From NCBI GenBank assembly GCA_963731035.1, contig CAVSUY010000007.1, forward strand, positions 62,001 through 126,000: a stretch of DNA of 64,000 bases. The letters run 5' to 3'. Under the pieces are notes generated by a model. The model worked only from the letters and a program-made list of their open reading frames with translations, ran no database searches and was not told the DNA's origin. A program made the translations under genes and the position numbers. Positions 46,174-55,219 of the stretch are shown here, in pieces (positions within the stretch are counted from its first letter, which is position 1; each line of letters starts with the position of its first letter). This DNA comes from JAANXG01 sp963731035 (GTDB taxonomy: Bacteria; Pseudomonadota; Gammaproteobacteria; Arenicellales; JAANXG01).

Positions 46174-46199
46174 GCCGTGCTTCGAGCACGGTACCGCGG

Positions 46200-46240
46200 C
46201 GAGAAGCCCCGCCCCCGAGCGGGGCTTCTCGTTATCGTTT
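46200..46240 (+). terminator. Rho-independent terminator after hppA
   Basis: A perfect 12-bp stem CGAGAAGCCCCG / CGGGGCTTCTCG (46200-46211 and 46220-46231), 8-base loop, followed by a T-rich run (TTATCGTTT). It lies 27 bases after the hppA stop. Confidence 0.88.
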
Positions 46241-46273
46241 CCGTGCATGTAACCCGGCGGCTCCAGTAACGAT

Positions 46274-47005
46274 ATGACCGACAGTAACGGAGAGATTCAC
46301 GAGCCGCGGCGGGTTCCGCCTTCTCACGGCTGGCTGTGGCTGAAGCAGGGCTTTTCCGTAGTGTTCGCCAACCCCGTGCACTGGATCGGGGCTCTGCTGA
46401 TCTGGCTGGTAGTGAATGTTGTACTGAACCTGCTTCCGGTGATCAGTACGCTGTCCGCATTGATCGCGCCTGTCCTCATGGGCGGCCTGATGCTGGGCGC
46501 GCACGAGCAGGATGGCGGCAAGGGCTTCAACATCGAACGCCTGGTGGCTGGATTTTCCAACAGCTTCCGGCCGCTTCTGGTGGTGGGGCTGGTATACATG
46601 CTCGGCATGATCGTGATTGGCCTGATCGCCTCCGTGACGCTCGGCGGGTTGTTCTCGGCGGCGACGGCGTACCTGGGCAGGGATCCCGCGCTGCCGCCGG
46701 TATTGGCGTTCAATCCTCTTATGTGGCTGCCGCTGCTGGTGGCGCTGGCGCTGTCCATACCGCTGTTGATGGCCTACTGGTTCGCACCGGCGCTGGTGAT
46801 ACTGGACAAAGTGACGCCGATGGATGCCCTGGGCAAGAGCATGGCGGCTTGCCTCAAGAATGCGGGGCCGTTTCTGGTGTACGGCCTGGCGGGTGCGGTG
46901 GTGCTGATACTGGGAGCGCTTCCTTTCTTCATCGGCTTGTTGATCGTCATGCCGGCGATCGTGGCTTCGATATACGCCTCCTACCGCGACATTTTCCGTG
47001 ACTGA
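46274..47005 (+). CDS. BPSS1780-family membrane protein
   Basis: The 243 residues begin with the typical RRVPPSHGWLWLKQGFSVVFANPVHWIGALL. Five or six helices follow, with the conserved MGGLMLGAHEQDGGKGFNIERLVAGF loop and YWFAPALVILDKVTPMDALGKSMAACLKN. The family is widespread in proteobacteria and has no assigned function. The gene stands alone between a terminator and a small hairpin repeat. Confidence 0.88.
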   Translation: MTDSNGEIHEPRRVPPSHGWLWLKQGFSVVFANPVHWIGALLIWLVVNVVLNLLPVISTLSALIAPVLMGGLMLGAHEQDGGKGFNIERLVAGFSNSFRPLLVVGLVYMLGMIVIGLIASVTLGGLFSAATAYLGRDPALPPVLAFNPLMWLPLLVALALSIPLLMAYWFAPALVILDKVTPMDALGKSMAACLKNAGPFLVYGLAGAVVLILGALPFFIGLLIVMPAIVASIYASYRDIFRD

Positions 47006-47050
47006 ATCTCGGTGATCCTTTCCCCCCGGTTTCCGGACTCTTCATCCTTC

Positions 47051-47073
47051 CCTTCTCCCCCGAGGGGAGAAGG
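47051..47073. repeat. Short perfect hairpin CCTTCTCCCC-CGA-GGGGAGAAGG
   Basis: 10-bp stem with a 3-base loop at 47051-47073, not followed by a T run, so not a standard terminator. The sequence resembles widespread intergenic boilerplate repeats; a related remnant occurs near 43175-43205. Confidence 0.6.
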
Positions 47074-47099
47074 AACCCCGCGTTCACACGGCTCGTAGG

Positions 47100-48428
47100 G
47101 TGGAAGCCAGCGACTGGACCCGCAATCGCCACTCGAAGGTGTGGAAGCTCGCGCTGCCGATCATGGTGGCGAACATGTCCATACCGCTGGTGGGGGCGGT
47201 GGACACGGCGGTGGTGGGGCACCTGTCGAGCGAGATCTATATCGGCGCCGTGGCCATCGGCGCCGTGATCTTCAGCTTCTTGTATTGGGGCTTCGGGTTC
47301 CTGCGGATGGGCACCACGGGCTTCGTCTCCCAGGCGCACGGGGCCGGTGACCGCGACGAGGTGGCAAACTCGTTTGCCCGCGCCATGCTGGTGGGCGTGG
47401 TCGTGGGCGCTGCACTGATCGCGCTGCAACGACCCATCGGTCATCTGGCGTTATGGCTCTTTCACGGAGACCCGGACACCGAAAAGCAGACATACCTGTA
47501 TTTCTCCATCCGCATCTGGAGCGCGCCGGCGGCTCTGGTGCAGTACGCGGCACTCGGGTTTCTGATCGGTGTTCAACGGACGCCGGCGGTCCTGGGCCTG
47601 CAGCTGCTGCTGAACGGCACCAACATCGTTCTGGACCTGCTGTTCGTGATGGGGCTGGGGTGGGGCGTGGCGGGGGTCGCGACCGCGAGCCTGATCGGGG
47701 AGTACACCGCCGCCATTGCGGGGGTGTTGCTGGTGTGGGGAACCCTGCGGCGCATCGGCGGGCGGGTGGACAGGCCACGGTTGTTCGAGCCGGAGGCGTT
47801 CAAGTCGCTGGTGAACGTGAACTTCAATATCTTCGTGCGGACATTGTGCCTGGTGTTCGCCTTTTCCTACTTCACCGCCCGCGGCGCGGCTTTCGGACCC
47901 ACCACGCTGGCGGGCAACGCGATCCTGATGAACATGATCGGGATCATCGCCTATGGACTGGACGGTTTTGCCTACGCCGTGGAGTCGCTGGGCGGGGGCG
48001 CGTACGGGGCCAGGGACCTGCGCACCTTCCGGGCAGCGGTGTGGACCTCGACCCAGTGGGCGGCGGCAGCGGCATTGTTGAATGTCGCCGTGTTCTATTT
48101 TTTCGGCGGAGTGTTCGTCGGCTGGATGACCTCAATCCAGCCCGTCTACCATGAGGCTCTGCGCTACCTGCCATGGGTGGCGTTTTCGCCGTTGTTGTCG
48201 GTGTGGAGTTTTCAGCTCGACGGGATCTACATCGGCACGACGTTCACGCGCGAGATGCGCGACGGCATGGTGATCTCGCTGGCGGCCTACCTGGCCTCGG
48301 TATGGATCTTTGTGTCGTGGTGGGGTAACAACGGTTTGTGGCTGTCGCTGATGGTGTTCTTCGTCGCCCGGGCCCTGACCCTGTTGGCCTGGTATCCGCG
48401 GATCGAGAATCGGCTGCGGTGTTCGTGA
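47100..48428 (+). CDS. MATE-family efflux transporter (DinF-like)
   Basis: GTG start at 47100, 442 residues, about twelve helices. Motifs fit the DinF/NorM superfamily: LALPIMVANMSIPLVGAVDTAVVGHL, FGFLRMGTTGFVSQAHGAGDRDEV, ALGFLIGVQRTPAVLGLQLLLNGTNIVLDLLFVMGLGWGV and LDGFAYAVESLGGGAYGARD. It should export organic cations or other compounds in exchange for Na+ or H+. The substrate is not predictable. Confidence 0.93.
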   Translation: MEASDWTRNRHSKVWKLALPIMVANMSIPLVGAVDTAVVGHLSSEIYIGAVAIGAVIFSFLYWGFGFLRMGTTGFVSQAHGAGDRDEVANSFARAMLVGVVVGAALIALQRPIGHLALWLFHGDPDTEKQTYLYFSIRIWSAPAALVQYAALGFLIGVQRTPAVLGLQLLLNGTNIVLDLLFVMGLGWGVAGVATASLIGEYTAAIAGVLLVWGTLRRIGGRVDRPRLFEPEAFKSLVNVNFNIFVRTLCLVFAFSYFTARGAAFGPTTLAGNAILMNMIGIIAYGLDGFAYAVESLGGGAYGARDLRTFRAAVWTSTQWAAAAALLNVAVFYFFGGVFVGWMTSIQPVYHEALRYLPWVAFSPLLSVWSFQLDGIYIGTTFTREMRDGMVISLAAYLASVWIFVSWWGNNGLWLSLMVFFVARALTLLAWYPRIENRLRCS

Positions 48429-48441
48429 GCTGGACGAAAGA

Positions 48442-48523
48442 ATCGCGGCTGAAGCCGCTCCTACGATCCGCTGTTTTGCCGCCGCACTGATCCCCGGATC
48501 GTAGGAGCGGCTTCAGCCGCGAT
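48442..48523. repeat. REPIN-like doublet, copy 3
   Basis: Left arm (reverse) 48442-48464 and right arm 48501-48523, each with the GTAGGAGCGGCTTCAGCC core, 36-base spacer. Arms are identical to each other. It lies between the convergent MATE and pfp genes and its hairpins may also end both transcripts. Confidence 0.85.
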
Positions 48524-48529
48524 CCTTTT

Positions 48530-49804
48530 TCAGATCTTGAACCCCTGCAGCTTCTTCTTGACCTGGATGTTCCTGGGCCGGACGTAATCCGGCAGCCCGT
48601 TCCTGTACGGCGGGTAGTCCTCTCCCTTGATCAGGGGCGCCAGGTAGTCGCGGCACTTGGCGGTGATGCCGAACCCGTCCCTGCTGATGAAGTTCCGCGG
48701 CATTTTTTTCTCCACGTTCGCCACTTTGTCGAGCGGGGCTTTCTCGATGCGCCACTTGTAGGGTTTGTTCGACAACCGCTTGATGGCGGGCATGACGGCG
48801 TTGTCGCCCGCCAGGGCCATTTTCACGGCTTCCTTGCCTACTGCATAGGCGTGCCGCACATCGGTGGCCGACGCCACGTGCCGGGCCGCCCGCTGCAGGT
48901 AGTCGGCCACCGCCCAATGACACTTGTGGCCGAGCTCTCGTTTGACCAGGTCGGCGATCACCGGAGCCACGCCTCCCAGCTGGGCGTGGCCGAAGGCGTC
49001 GGTCAATCCCTGGTCGGCGAGGAACCGCCCGTGACCGTCCTGGGCGCCTTCGGAAACCACAACGGAAACGTAGCCATACTTCTTCACCTTCCGGTCGACG
49101 GCGGCCGTGAAGGCGGCGTGGTCGAACGGCACCTCCGGGAACAGGATGATGATCGGGATATCGTTGCGCTCGTCTGCGGCCATGCCTCCGGCGGCCGCAA
49201 TCCAGCCCGCGTGCCGTCCCATCACCTCGAGGATGAACACCTTGGTGGAGGTCTTGTACATGGAGGCGACGTCGAAGCTTGCTTCCCGGGTCGACACCGC
49301 GACGTACTTGGCCACGGATCCGAAGCCCGGGCAGTTGTCGGTGATGGGCAGGTCATTATCCACGGTCTTGGGGACGTGAATGGCCTGGATCGGGAAGCCC
49401 ATCGTCCCGGAGAGCTGCGAGACTTTCAGGCAGGTGTCCGCCGAATCGCCGCCGCCGTTGTAGAAGAAGTAGCCGATATCGTGGGCCGCGAACACCTCGA
49501 TCAACCGTTGGTATTCACGGCGGTTCTCGTCCAGGCCCTTGAGCTTGTAGCGGCAGGATCCGAACGCCCCGCTCGGCGTGTAGCGCAGGCCTTCTACGGT
49601 CCTGCTGTTTTCCCTGTAGGTGTCGATCAGCTCCTCCGTCAGCGCCCCTATGATCCCGTTGTTGCCCGCATAGACGCGGCCTATTCTCTGCGGATGCTTG
49701 CGCGCGGTCTCGATCACGCCCGCGGCGCTGGCATTGATGACGGCGGTGACGCCGCCGGACTGGGCGTAAAAGGCATTCTTCGGCTTTGACTTGCTGCGGG
49801 CCAT
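48530..49804 (-). CDS. pfp: Pyrophosphate-dependent 6-phosphofructokinase
   Basis: Start at the ATG at 49804 (424 residues, GGAAAG before it). The phosphate-donor motif is YNGGGDSADTCLKVSQL, where ATP-dependent enzymes have GGDGS. PKTVDNDLPITD and EVMGRHAGWIAAAGG are also typical of the PPi-dependent clade. The enzyme interconverts fructose 6-phosphate and fructose 1,6-bisphosphate with PPi/Pi and is reversible. It lies about 2.3 kb from hppA and about 5 kb from ppa, so PPi use is a theme of this part. It diverges from hemB. Confidence 0.94.
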   Translation of the reverse strand: MARSKSKPKNAFYAQSGGVTAVINASAAGVIETARKHPQRIGRVYAGNNGIIGALTEELIDTYRENSRTVEGLRYTPSGAFGSCRYKLKGLDENRREYQRLIEVFAAHDIGYFFYNGGGDSADTCLKVSQLSGTMGFPIQAIHVPKTVDNDLPITDNCPGFGSVAKYVAVSTREASFDVASMYKTSTKVFILEVMGRHAGWIAAAGGMAADERNDIPIIILFPEVPFDHAAFTAAVDRKVKKYGYVSVVVSEGAQDGHGRFLADQGLTDAFGHAQLGGVAPVIADLVKRELGHKCHWAVADYLQRAARHVASATDVRHAYAVGKEAVKMALAGDNAVMPAIKRLSNKPYKWRIEKAPLDKVANVEKKMPRNFISRDGFGITAKCRDYLAPLIKGEDYPPYRNGLPDYVRPRNIQVKKKLQGFKI

Positions 49805-49937
49805 GATTCTTTCCGTTGAAGGTGTCCGTTTCCACCGATTTTCCCACATTATCCGCCGCGCGCAAGCGAGTGGCCCTTGGAGCACAACCTGTGCGAACAT
49901 AACGCTCCGTTCGTGACCGCTTCAACCCCGACCGACC

Positions 49938-50936
49938 ATGGCATCTGGAAGATATCCCGAGACCCGCATGCGCCGCATGCGCCGCGATGAATTCTCCCGC
50001 CGACTGATGCGGGAGAACCGCCTGTCGCTGGACGATCTGATTCAACCGTATTTCGTCATCGAGGGACGCGACCAGAGTCAGATGGTGCCCTCCATGCCTG
50101 GCATCGAGCGGTTGAGTGTCGATCGACTGGTCATGGAAGTCCGGCGCGTGGCGGGCCTGGGGATACCGGCGGTGGCGCTGTTCCCGGTGGTGGAAGCCGA
50201 CGGCAAGTCCGACCGCGCCGAGGAAGCCTACAACCCGGATGGCCTGGTGCAGCGCGCGGTGATGGCCCTGAAAGACGCGGTACCGGAGGTCGGCGTGGTG
50301 ACGGACGTGGCGCTGGATCCCTATACCAGCCATGGCCAGGACGGTTTGATCGACGAGTCGGGCTACGTGGTCAACGACCCTACCGTCGAGGTGCTGGTGC
50401 GCCAGGCTCTTTCCCACGCCCGGGCGGGGGCGGACATCGTGGCGCCCTCGGACATGATGGACGGTCGCATCGGGGCGATTCGCGAGACCCTGGAGACCGA
50501 GCAGTTTCACAACGTGCGGATCCTGGCGTACTCCGCCAAGTACGCCTCCAGCTTCTACGGGCCGTTCCGCGACGCGGTGGGATCATCGGGTGCCTTGGGC
50601 GGCGGCAACAAGTACAGTTACCAGATGGATCCCGCCAATGGCGACGAGGCGCTGCGGGAACTGGCGCTGGATATCAAGGAAGGGGCGGACATGGTGATGG
50701 TGAAGCCCGGCATGCCGTACCTGGATATCGTGCGGCGGGTGAAGGAGCGATTCGGCATGCCTACGCTGGTCTATCAGGTATCCGGCGAATACGCCATGCT
50801 GTGCGCCGCGAGTGCCAACGGCTGGTTGGAGCACAAAGCGGTGGTGATGGAAGCACTTACCGGCTTCAAGCGGGCCGGGGCCGACGCCGTGTTGAGCTAT
50901 TTCAGCACCCAGATGGCGGAGTGGTTGAATGAGTAG
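49938..50936 (+). CDS. hemB: Delta-aminolevulinic acid dehydratase (porphobilinogen synthase)
   Basis: The 332 residues are a full-length HemB: RMRRMRRDEFSRRLMRENRL, LIQPYFVIEG, AEEAYNPDGLVQRAV, AYSAKYASSFYGPFRDAV and the Schiff-base Lys in MVMVKPGMPYLDIV. The metal region reads DVALDPYTSHGQDG, without the three cysteines of the zinc-dependent enzymes, so this is the Mg2+/cysteine-free class. It condenses two aminolevulinates to porphobilinogen in haem synthesis. Confidence 0.97.
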   Translation: MASGRYPETRMRRMRRDEFSRRLMRENRLSLDDLIQPYFVIEGRDQSQMVPSMPGIERLSVDRLVMEVRRVAGLGIPAVALFPVVEADGKSDRAEEAYNPDGLVQRAVMALKDAVPEVGVVTDVALDPYTSHGQDGLIDESGYVVNDPTVEVLVRQALSHARAGADIVAPSDMMDGRIGAIRETLETEQFHNVRILAYSAKYASSFYGPFRDAVGSSGALGGGNKYSYQMDPANGDEALRELALDIKEGADMVMVKPGMPYLDIVRRVKERFGMPTLVYQVSGEYAMLCAASANGWLEHKAVVMEALTGFKRAGADAVLSYFSTQMAEWLNE

Positions 50937-51083
50937 GGGCGCGCTGGCGCCGAAGAAGTGTCATGCAGTTTGAATGATCGCGGCTGGTAGTAATTGCTCC
51001 CGGCAACCTGCTGCACTTCCTCCATCCATGGAGGTCGAAGCCGTACTACAAGCCGAGTTTCCACAAAGGTTGAACACCGAATA

Positions 51084-51476
51084 ATGTCCGAGCCACCAAA
51101 GCCGACCGATATCCGGCTGAAACAGCAGTCGCGCATCCTGGAGTTGACGTTCGAGGACGGCAGTCACTATCGCCTGCCGTGCGAATACCTGCGCGTGCTG
51201 TCGCCTTCGGCGGAAGTGAAGGGCCACGGGCCGGGCCAGGAAGTGCTGCAGGTGGGCAAGGAACGCGTCAATATCGTCGCCATCGAGCCGGTAGGCACCT
51301 ACGCGGTAACCCTGAGGTTCGACGACGGCCACGACACCGGCATCTATTCCTGGAAGTATCTGTATGATCTCGCGGTCAACCGCACCCGGTACTGGCAATC
51401 CTACCTGGACAAGCTGTCCGAGGCGGGAGTCGCTCGCTCCCCGCAGCCGTACGATGAATGGATGAATGATGGCTGA
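51084..51476 (+). CDS. DUF971 domain protein
   Basis: Start at the ATG at 51084 (130 residues); open frame before it is unsupported. The DUF971 (gamma-butyrobetaine hydroxylase-like N-terminal) pattern is clear: IRLKQQSRILELTFEDGSHYRLPCEYLRVLSPSAEVKGHG, VNIVAIEPVGTYAVTLRFDDGHDTGIYSWKYLYDL. Such proteins have been linked to Fe-S cluster handling. Its stop overlaps the ubiE start (ATGATGGCTGA), so it is coupled to the ubiquinone genes. Confidence 0.92.
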   Translation: MSEPPKPTDIRLKQQSRILELTFEDGSHYRLPCEYLRVLSPSAEVKGHGPGQEVLQVGKERVNIVAIEPVGTYAVTLRFDDGHDTGIYSWKYLYDLAVNRTRYWQSYLDKLSEAGVARSPQPYDEWMNDG

Positions 51477-52215
51477 CTCCAAGACACATTTCGGCAACCG
51501 GGAGGTCCCCGAGGACCGGAAGGCGTCTCTGGTGGCGGACGTGTTCCGTTCCGTGGCGGGCAAGTACGACCTGATGAACGACTTGATGTCGTTCGGCATC
51601 CACCGCCTGTGGAAGCGTTATACGGTGCAGCGCGCCGCAGTGCGCCCCGGCCAGTCGGTGTTGGACGTCGCCGCGGGCACCGGGGATCTGGCCAAGGGCT
51701 ACGGGGAGCGACTGCGTGGCCAGGGTACCCTGGTGGTAACCGATATCAACGACGCGATGCTGCAAATCGGCCGCGAAGCCCTGGTCAACGCCGGCCTGGT
51801 GGGGAACGTGCACTACGTTCGCTGCGACGCGGAACAACTGCCCTTCGCGGACAACAGGTTCGACGTCGTCAGCATCGGATTCGGACTGCGGAACGTCACC
51901 CGCCAGCAACGCGCCTTGGAATCCATGTATCGCTGCCTGCGGCCCGGCGGGCGTGTGCTGATACTTGAATTTTCCCGGCCGACCCTGGATGTGATCCGCA
52001 AGCTCTACGACGTGTATTCGTTCAATGCGCTGCCGAAGCTGGGCCACTGGGTCGCCGGGGATGAAGACAGCTACCGCTACCTGGTCGAATCCATACGCCG
52101 GCAGCCTCCCCAGGAAGAACTGGCGACCATGATGACGGAAGCGGGCTTCGAGCGCGTGTACTACCACAACCTGAGCGGAGGCATCGTGGCGCTGCACATG
52201 GGCTGCAAGCTGTGA
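51466..52215 (+). CDS. ubiE: Ubiquinone/menaquinone C-methyltransferase UbiE
   Basis: The 249 residues contain FRSVAGKYDLMNDLMSFGIHRLWKRY, the SAM-binding VLDVAAGTGDLAKGY, DAEQLPFADNRFDVVSIGFGLRNVT and LEFSRP, ending in YHNLSGGIVALHMGCKL. It methylates the demethyl-benzoquinol ring in ubiquinone synthesis. It overlaps the DUF971 gene upstream and ubiJ downstream. Confidence 0.97.
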   Translation: MMADSKTHFGNREVPEDRKASLVADVFRSVAGKYDLMNDLMSFGIHRLWKRYTVQRAAVRPGQSVLDVAAGTGDLAKGYGERLRGQGTLVVTDINDAMLQIGREALVNAGLVGNVHYVRCDAEQLPFADNRFDVVSIGFGLRNVTRQQRALESMYRCLRPGGRVLILEFSRPTLDVIRKLYDVYSFNALPKLGHWVAGDEDSYRYLVESIRRQPPQEELATMMTEAGFERVYYHNLSGGIVALHMGCKL

Positions 52216-52808
52216 ACCTGCTGCTCGAGCCGATGCAGGAAGCGATTCGCCGCGCCCTGGAGTTCGATCCGGACACCAGGGTCCGGATAGGAGCGCTGGA
52301 CGGGCGCACGGTGGAAGTTGCCCTTACGGGGATCGAGAAGACGGTGTGCGTCGCCATTGCCGGAGAGCAGGTGCTGCTGTCCAGCGTGCCGGAGGGCGAC
52401 CCGGACCTGCGCCTCGAGGGCACGCCAATCGCTTTCGCCCGCTACGTGATGGCCCCGGAGCGCGTCGAAATCACCGACAGTGGTATCAAGATCGAGGGGG
52501 ACGTCGGCCTGGCCCAGCGCTTCGTCGCGGTGCTGCGCGAGATCGATATCGACTGGGAGGAGTGGGTGTCACGCTACGTGGGAGACGTGCTGGCGTACCG
52601 CGCCGGCCGGTTCGCGGAGAGCTTCCGTGGTTGGGTGCGCGACAGCGGCCGCCAGGTGCAGAAGGACGTTACCGAGTACCTGCAGGAAGAAGCCGGTCTG
52701 CTTGCCCGCCGCGAGCAGGTGGAGCATCTAATGAATGACATCGACGAGGTTCGTTCCGACGTCGAGCGGCTCGCCCAGCGCATACGGCGTCTGGGGAACG
52801 CGCTGTAA
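52212..52808 (+). CDS. ubiJ: Ubiquinone biosynthesis accessory factor UbiJ (SCP2 domain)
   Basis: GTG start at 52212 overlaps the ubiE stop (GTGA). The 198 residues hold an SCP2 sterol-carrier domain (DTRVRIGALDGRTVEVALTG, DLRLEGTPIAFARYVMAPERVEITDSGIKIEGDVGLAQRFVAVL) and a C-terminal coiled coil (RREQVEHLMNDIDEVRSDVERLAQRIRRL). UbiJ binds the lipid intermediates for the Ubi complex. Position between ubiE and ubiB is the standard gammaproteobacterial order. Confidence 0.94.
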   Translation: MNLLLEPMQEAIRRALEFDPDTRVRIGALDGRTVEVALTGIEKTVCVAIAGEQVLLSSVPEGDPDLRLEGTPIAFARYVMAPERVEITDSGIKIEGDVGLAQRFVAVLREIDIDWEEWVSRYVGDVLAYRAGRFAESFRGWVRDSGRQVQKDVTEYLQEEAGLLARREQVEHLMNDIDEVRSDVERLAQRIRRLGNAL

Positions 52809-52819
52809 AGGCCTGCCGC

Positions 52820-54460
52820 ATGCGCCTGTTCCGCCTGCTGCGCATCACCCAGGTCATGGTCAAGCATGGCCTGGACGATTTCATCGTCAACCTGCACCTG
52901 CTCCGTCCCTACCGCTTCGCGCTCCGGCTCCTGCCCTGGCGGTGGGGTCAGCGGGTGCGGCGGCCTCGGGCCGTGCGTATTCGCGAGGCCCTGGAGGAGC
53001 TGGGCCCGATCTTCGTCAAGTTCGGGCAGGTCCTGTCCAGCCGCCCCGACCTGCTGCCGGAGGACATCGCCCAGGAGTTGGGCAAGCTTCAGGATCGGGT
53101 GCCGCCGTTTCCAGGCGAGCAGGCGCGCGCCATCATAGAACAGTCCTACGGCGAACCGTTGTCGGTGCATTTCGCACGTTTCGATTCCCAGCCCATTGCG
53201 TCCGCTTCCGTGGCACAGGTGCACTCGGCGTCGCTGCTCGACGGTACCGAGGTTGTGGTCAAGGTGCTGCGCCCCAGCATCTCCAAGGTCATCAACCGGG
53301 ACCTGGATCTGCTCTACACCCTGGCCCGGCTCGCCAACCGTTATTGGGAGCAGGGACCGCGCCTGCGTCCGGTGGAGGTGGTGGAGGAATACGACAAGAC
53401 CATCCATGACGAGTTGGACCTGGGGCGCGAGGCAGCCAACGCCAGTCAGCTCAAGGCGAACTTTGCGGATTCAGATCTGCTTTACGTTCCTGCGGTGTAT
53501 TGGGAGCATACGCGCCGCAACGTGATGGTGATGGAACGTATCGACGGCATCCCCATTCGCGACGTGGACCGGATCAGGGCGGCCGGCATCGACATGCGCA
53601 AGCTGGCTCACGACGGTGTGGAGATTTTTTTCACCCAGGCGTTTCGCGACGGTTTTTTCCATGCCGACATGCATCCGGGGAACATCTTCGTGTCCGAGAC
53701 CGGCCAGTACCGCGCCGTCGACTTCGGCATCATGGGAACGCTCGGCGACGAGGACAAACGGTACCTGGCGGAGAACTTCCTGGCCTTCTTCCACCGAGAC
53801 TACCGCGCGGTGGCGAAAGCGCACCTGCGCGCGGGCTGGGTGCCGCCCCACACGCGGGTCGAGGAGTTCGAGGCCGCCATCCGCACGGTGTGCGAACCGA
53901 TCTTCGCCAAGCCCATCAGCGAGATATCCTTCGGTCGCTTCGTCATGCAGCTGTTCCAGACCGCACGCCGTTTCGACATGCCGGTCCAGCCGCAGCTGGT
54001 GCTGCTGCAGAAGACATTGCTCAATATCGAGGGACTCGGCAGGCGCTTGTATCCGGAGCTCGACCTATGGCAGACGGCCAAGCCGTACCTCGAACGATGG
54101 ATGTCGGAGCAGGTCGGCTATCACGCCTTCGTACAGGGCATGAAACGCGAACTGCCGCAGCTCGGCGCCATTCTTCCCGATATGCCCCGGCTGGTGCACG
54201 CGTGGCTCGAGCACGCCGCCCAGGACGCCAATACCCGCAAGCACGAGATCGAAACGCTGAAACAGTTGCGGCGGGACTTCAACCGGACGCAGCGCCGCCA
54301 CTACTTCGCCGTCGTCGGTTCGATCCTGGTCCTGGGTGCCCTCGTGGTAAGCGCCCTGGATGGCTACGCCCCGGTGATGATCGCCAATGTCCCGGTACTG
54401 GGCTGGTTTGCGGGAGGGATCGGCGCGGCGCTGCTGGCGTTGAGCTGGCCGCGAAATTGA
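52820..54460 (+). CDS. ubiB: Ubiquinone biosynthesis atypical kinase/ATPase UbiB
   Basis: The 546 residues show the UbiB/ADCK signature: LGPIFVKFGQVLSSRPDLLP (KxGQ motif), EPLSVHFARFDSQPIASASVAQVH (Ala-rich nucleotide loop), VVVKVLRP (catalytic Lys), DGFFHADMHPGNIFV and YRAVDFGIMGTLGDEDK (metal-binding DFG). Two C-terminal helices anchor it (YFAVVGSILVLGALVVSAL; VPVLGWFAGGIGAALLAL). It is the ATPase needed for extraction of coenzyme Q intermediates. Starts 12 bases after ubiJ. Confidence 0.97.
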   Translation: MRLFRLLRITQVMVKHGLDDFIVNLHLLRPYRFALRLLPWRWGQRVRRPRAVRIREALEELGPIFVKFGQVLSSRPDLLPEDIAQELGKLQDRVPPFPGEQARAIIEQSYGEPLSVHFARFDSQPIASASVAQVHSASLLDGTEVVVKVLRPSISKVINRDLDLLYTLARLANRYWEQGPRLRPVEVVEEYDKTIHDELDLGREAANASQLKANFADSDLLYVPAVYWEHTRRNVMVMERIDGIPIRDVDRIRAAGIDMRKLAHDGVEIFFTQAFRDGFFHADMHPGNIFVSETGQYRAVDFGIMGTLGDEDKRYLAENFLAFFHRDYRAVAKAHLRAGWVPPHTRVEEFEAAIRTVCEPIFAKPISEISFGRFVMQLFQTARRFDMPVQPQLVLLQKTLLNIEGLGRRLYPELDLWQTAKPYLERWMSEQVGYHAFVQGMKRELPQLGAILPDMPRLVHAWLEHAAQDANTRKHEIETLKQLRRDFNRTQRRHYFAVVGSILVLGALVVSALDGYAPVMIANVPVLGWFAGGIGAALLALSWPRN

Positions 54461-54515
54461 CGGGACGTGTCCGTCCCGCACGGCGGAGGTCTGGTGCCAC
54501 GTTGAACCCTGGAAT

Positions 54516-54572
54516 GTAGGAGCGGTTTCAACCGCGATTCCTTAGACTGATCGCGGTTGAAACCGCTCCTAC
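54516..54572. repeat. REPIN-like doublet, copy 4
   Basis: Here the arms face the other way round and the spacer is 11 bases: GTAGGAGCGGTTTCAACC..GCGAT at 54516-54538 and its inverse at 54550-54572. The stem uses GGTT/AACC instead of GGCT/AGCC, a compensatory change. It lies between ubiB and the DUF2147 gene and can fold into one long hairpin, so it may also act as a bidirectional terminator. Confidence 0.85.
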
Positions 54573-54599
54573 AATCCTTCGTTTGACACTACGACGGGC

Positions 54600-55100
54600 T
54601 CAGGAGCCGGGATCCGGGGGACAGCCAATATCGATGCCTTTCGGGCGAGTCCAGGTCTCCGACTTGCCGAAAAGAGGAAGGCCGATGTAGCCGCGGATGC
54701 GCAGCGTGCCGTCGCCATTGAAGTCGAGGTAGGCGCGGTAGTGGTGGCCGTCCTCGGGGTTGTACACCCGGCCATGGCTCCAGGTGTTCGCGCCGTTGCG
54801 GGTGAGGCCGGTGAACACCTCCATCCCGCAAAGGGGTCGATTGCGCAGCGACTCGTCGGGGTTCTCGGGGTCGCGCTTCAGGCTGCCGTCCTCATGGAAC
54901 GGCTGCTTCAGCCAGGTGATGCGGCCGCACAGCTTCTCGTTGTCGCCGCCGCAGCGGTAAATATCGATTACCGCGCCTTTCTTTCCCGTCAGCCACGGAC
55001 CCAGCACCTGGTCGACGCTCACCTCGGGTTCCTGAGTCGGAACCGTGGCCGTAACGGCCAGCATTCCGCTCATCAGGACAAGCTTGGCAAATTCGAGCAT
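54600..55100 (-). CDS. DUF2147 family secreted protein
   Basis: The 166 residues begin with a Sec signal (FAKLVLMSGMLAVTATVPT). The DUF2147 pattern follows: VLGPWLTGKKGAVIDIYRCGGDNEKLCGRITWLKQP, NRPLCGMEVFTGLT, WSHGRVYNPEDGHHYRAYLDFNGDGTLRIRGYIGLPLFGKSETWTR. Two cysteines (YRCGG, EKLCG) and a third in PLCG could form a disulfide. The family is periplasmic and its function is unknown. Confidence 0.9.
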   Translation of the reverse strand: MLEFAKLVLMSGMLAVTATVPTQEPEVSVDQVLGPWLTGKKGAVIDIYRCGGDNEKLCGRITWLKQPFHEDGSLKRDPENPDESLRNRPLCGMEVFTGLTRNGANTWSHGRVYNPEDGHHYRAYLDFNGDGTLRIRGYIGLPLFGKSETWTRPKGIDIGCPPDPGS

Positions 55101-55219
55101 CCGATATCCGCCTTATGAAGCCTGGGGTCGGGAGACATACAGTGTACACGAGGGGGGAAGCGTGTGAGACGAGGAAAGGCATGCGCATTCGGCCACGGCA
55201 ATGCCCTTCAACGCTGAAA

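Noticed and set aside
47051..47073. Terminator for the BPSS1780-family gene
   Set aside because: The stem is strong, but it is followed by AACCCCG rather than a T run; treated as a repeat.
49843..49854. Third copy of the GTGGGA-N5-TCCCAC site between pfp and hemB
   Set aside because: Only the TTTTCCCACATT half-site is present; the matching GTGGGA half is missing.
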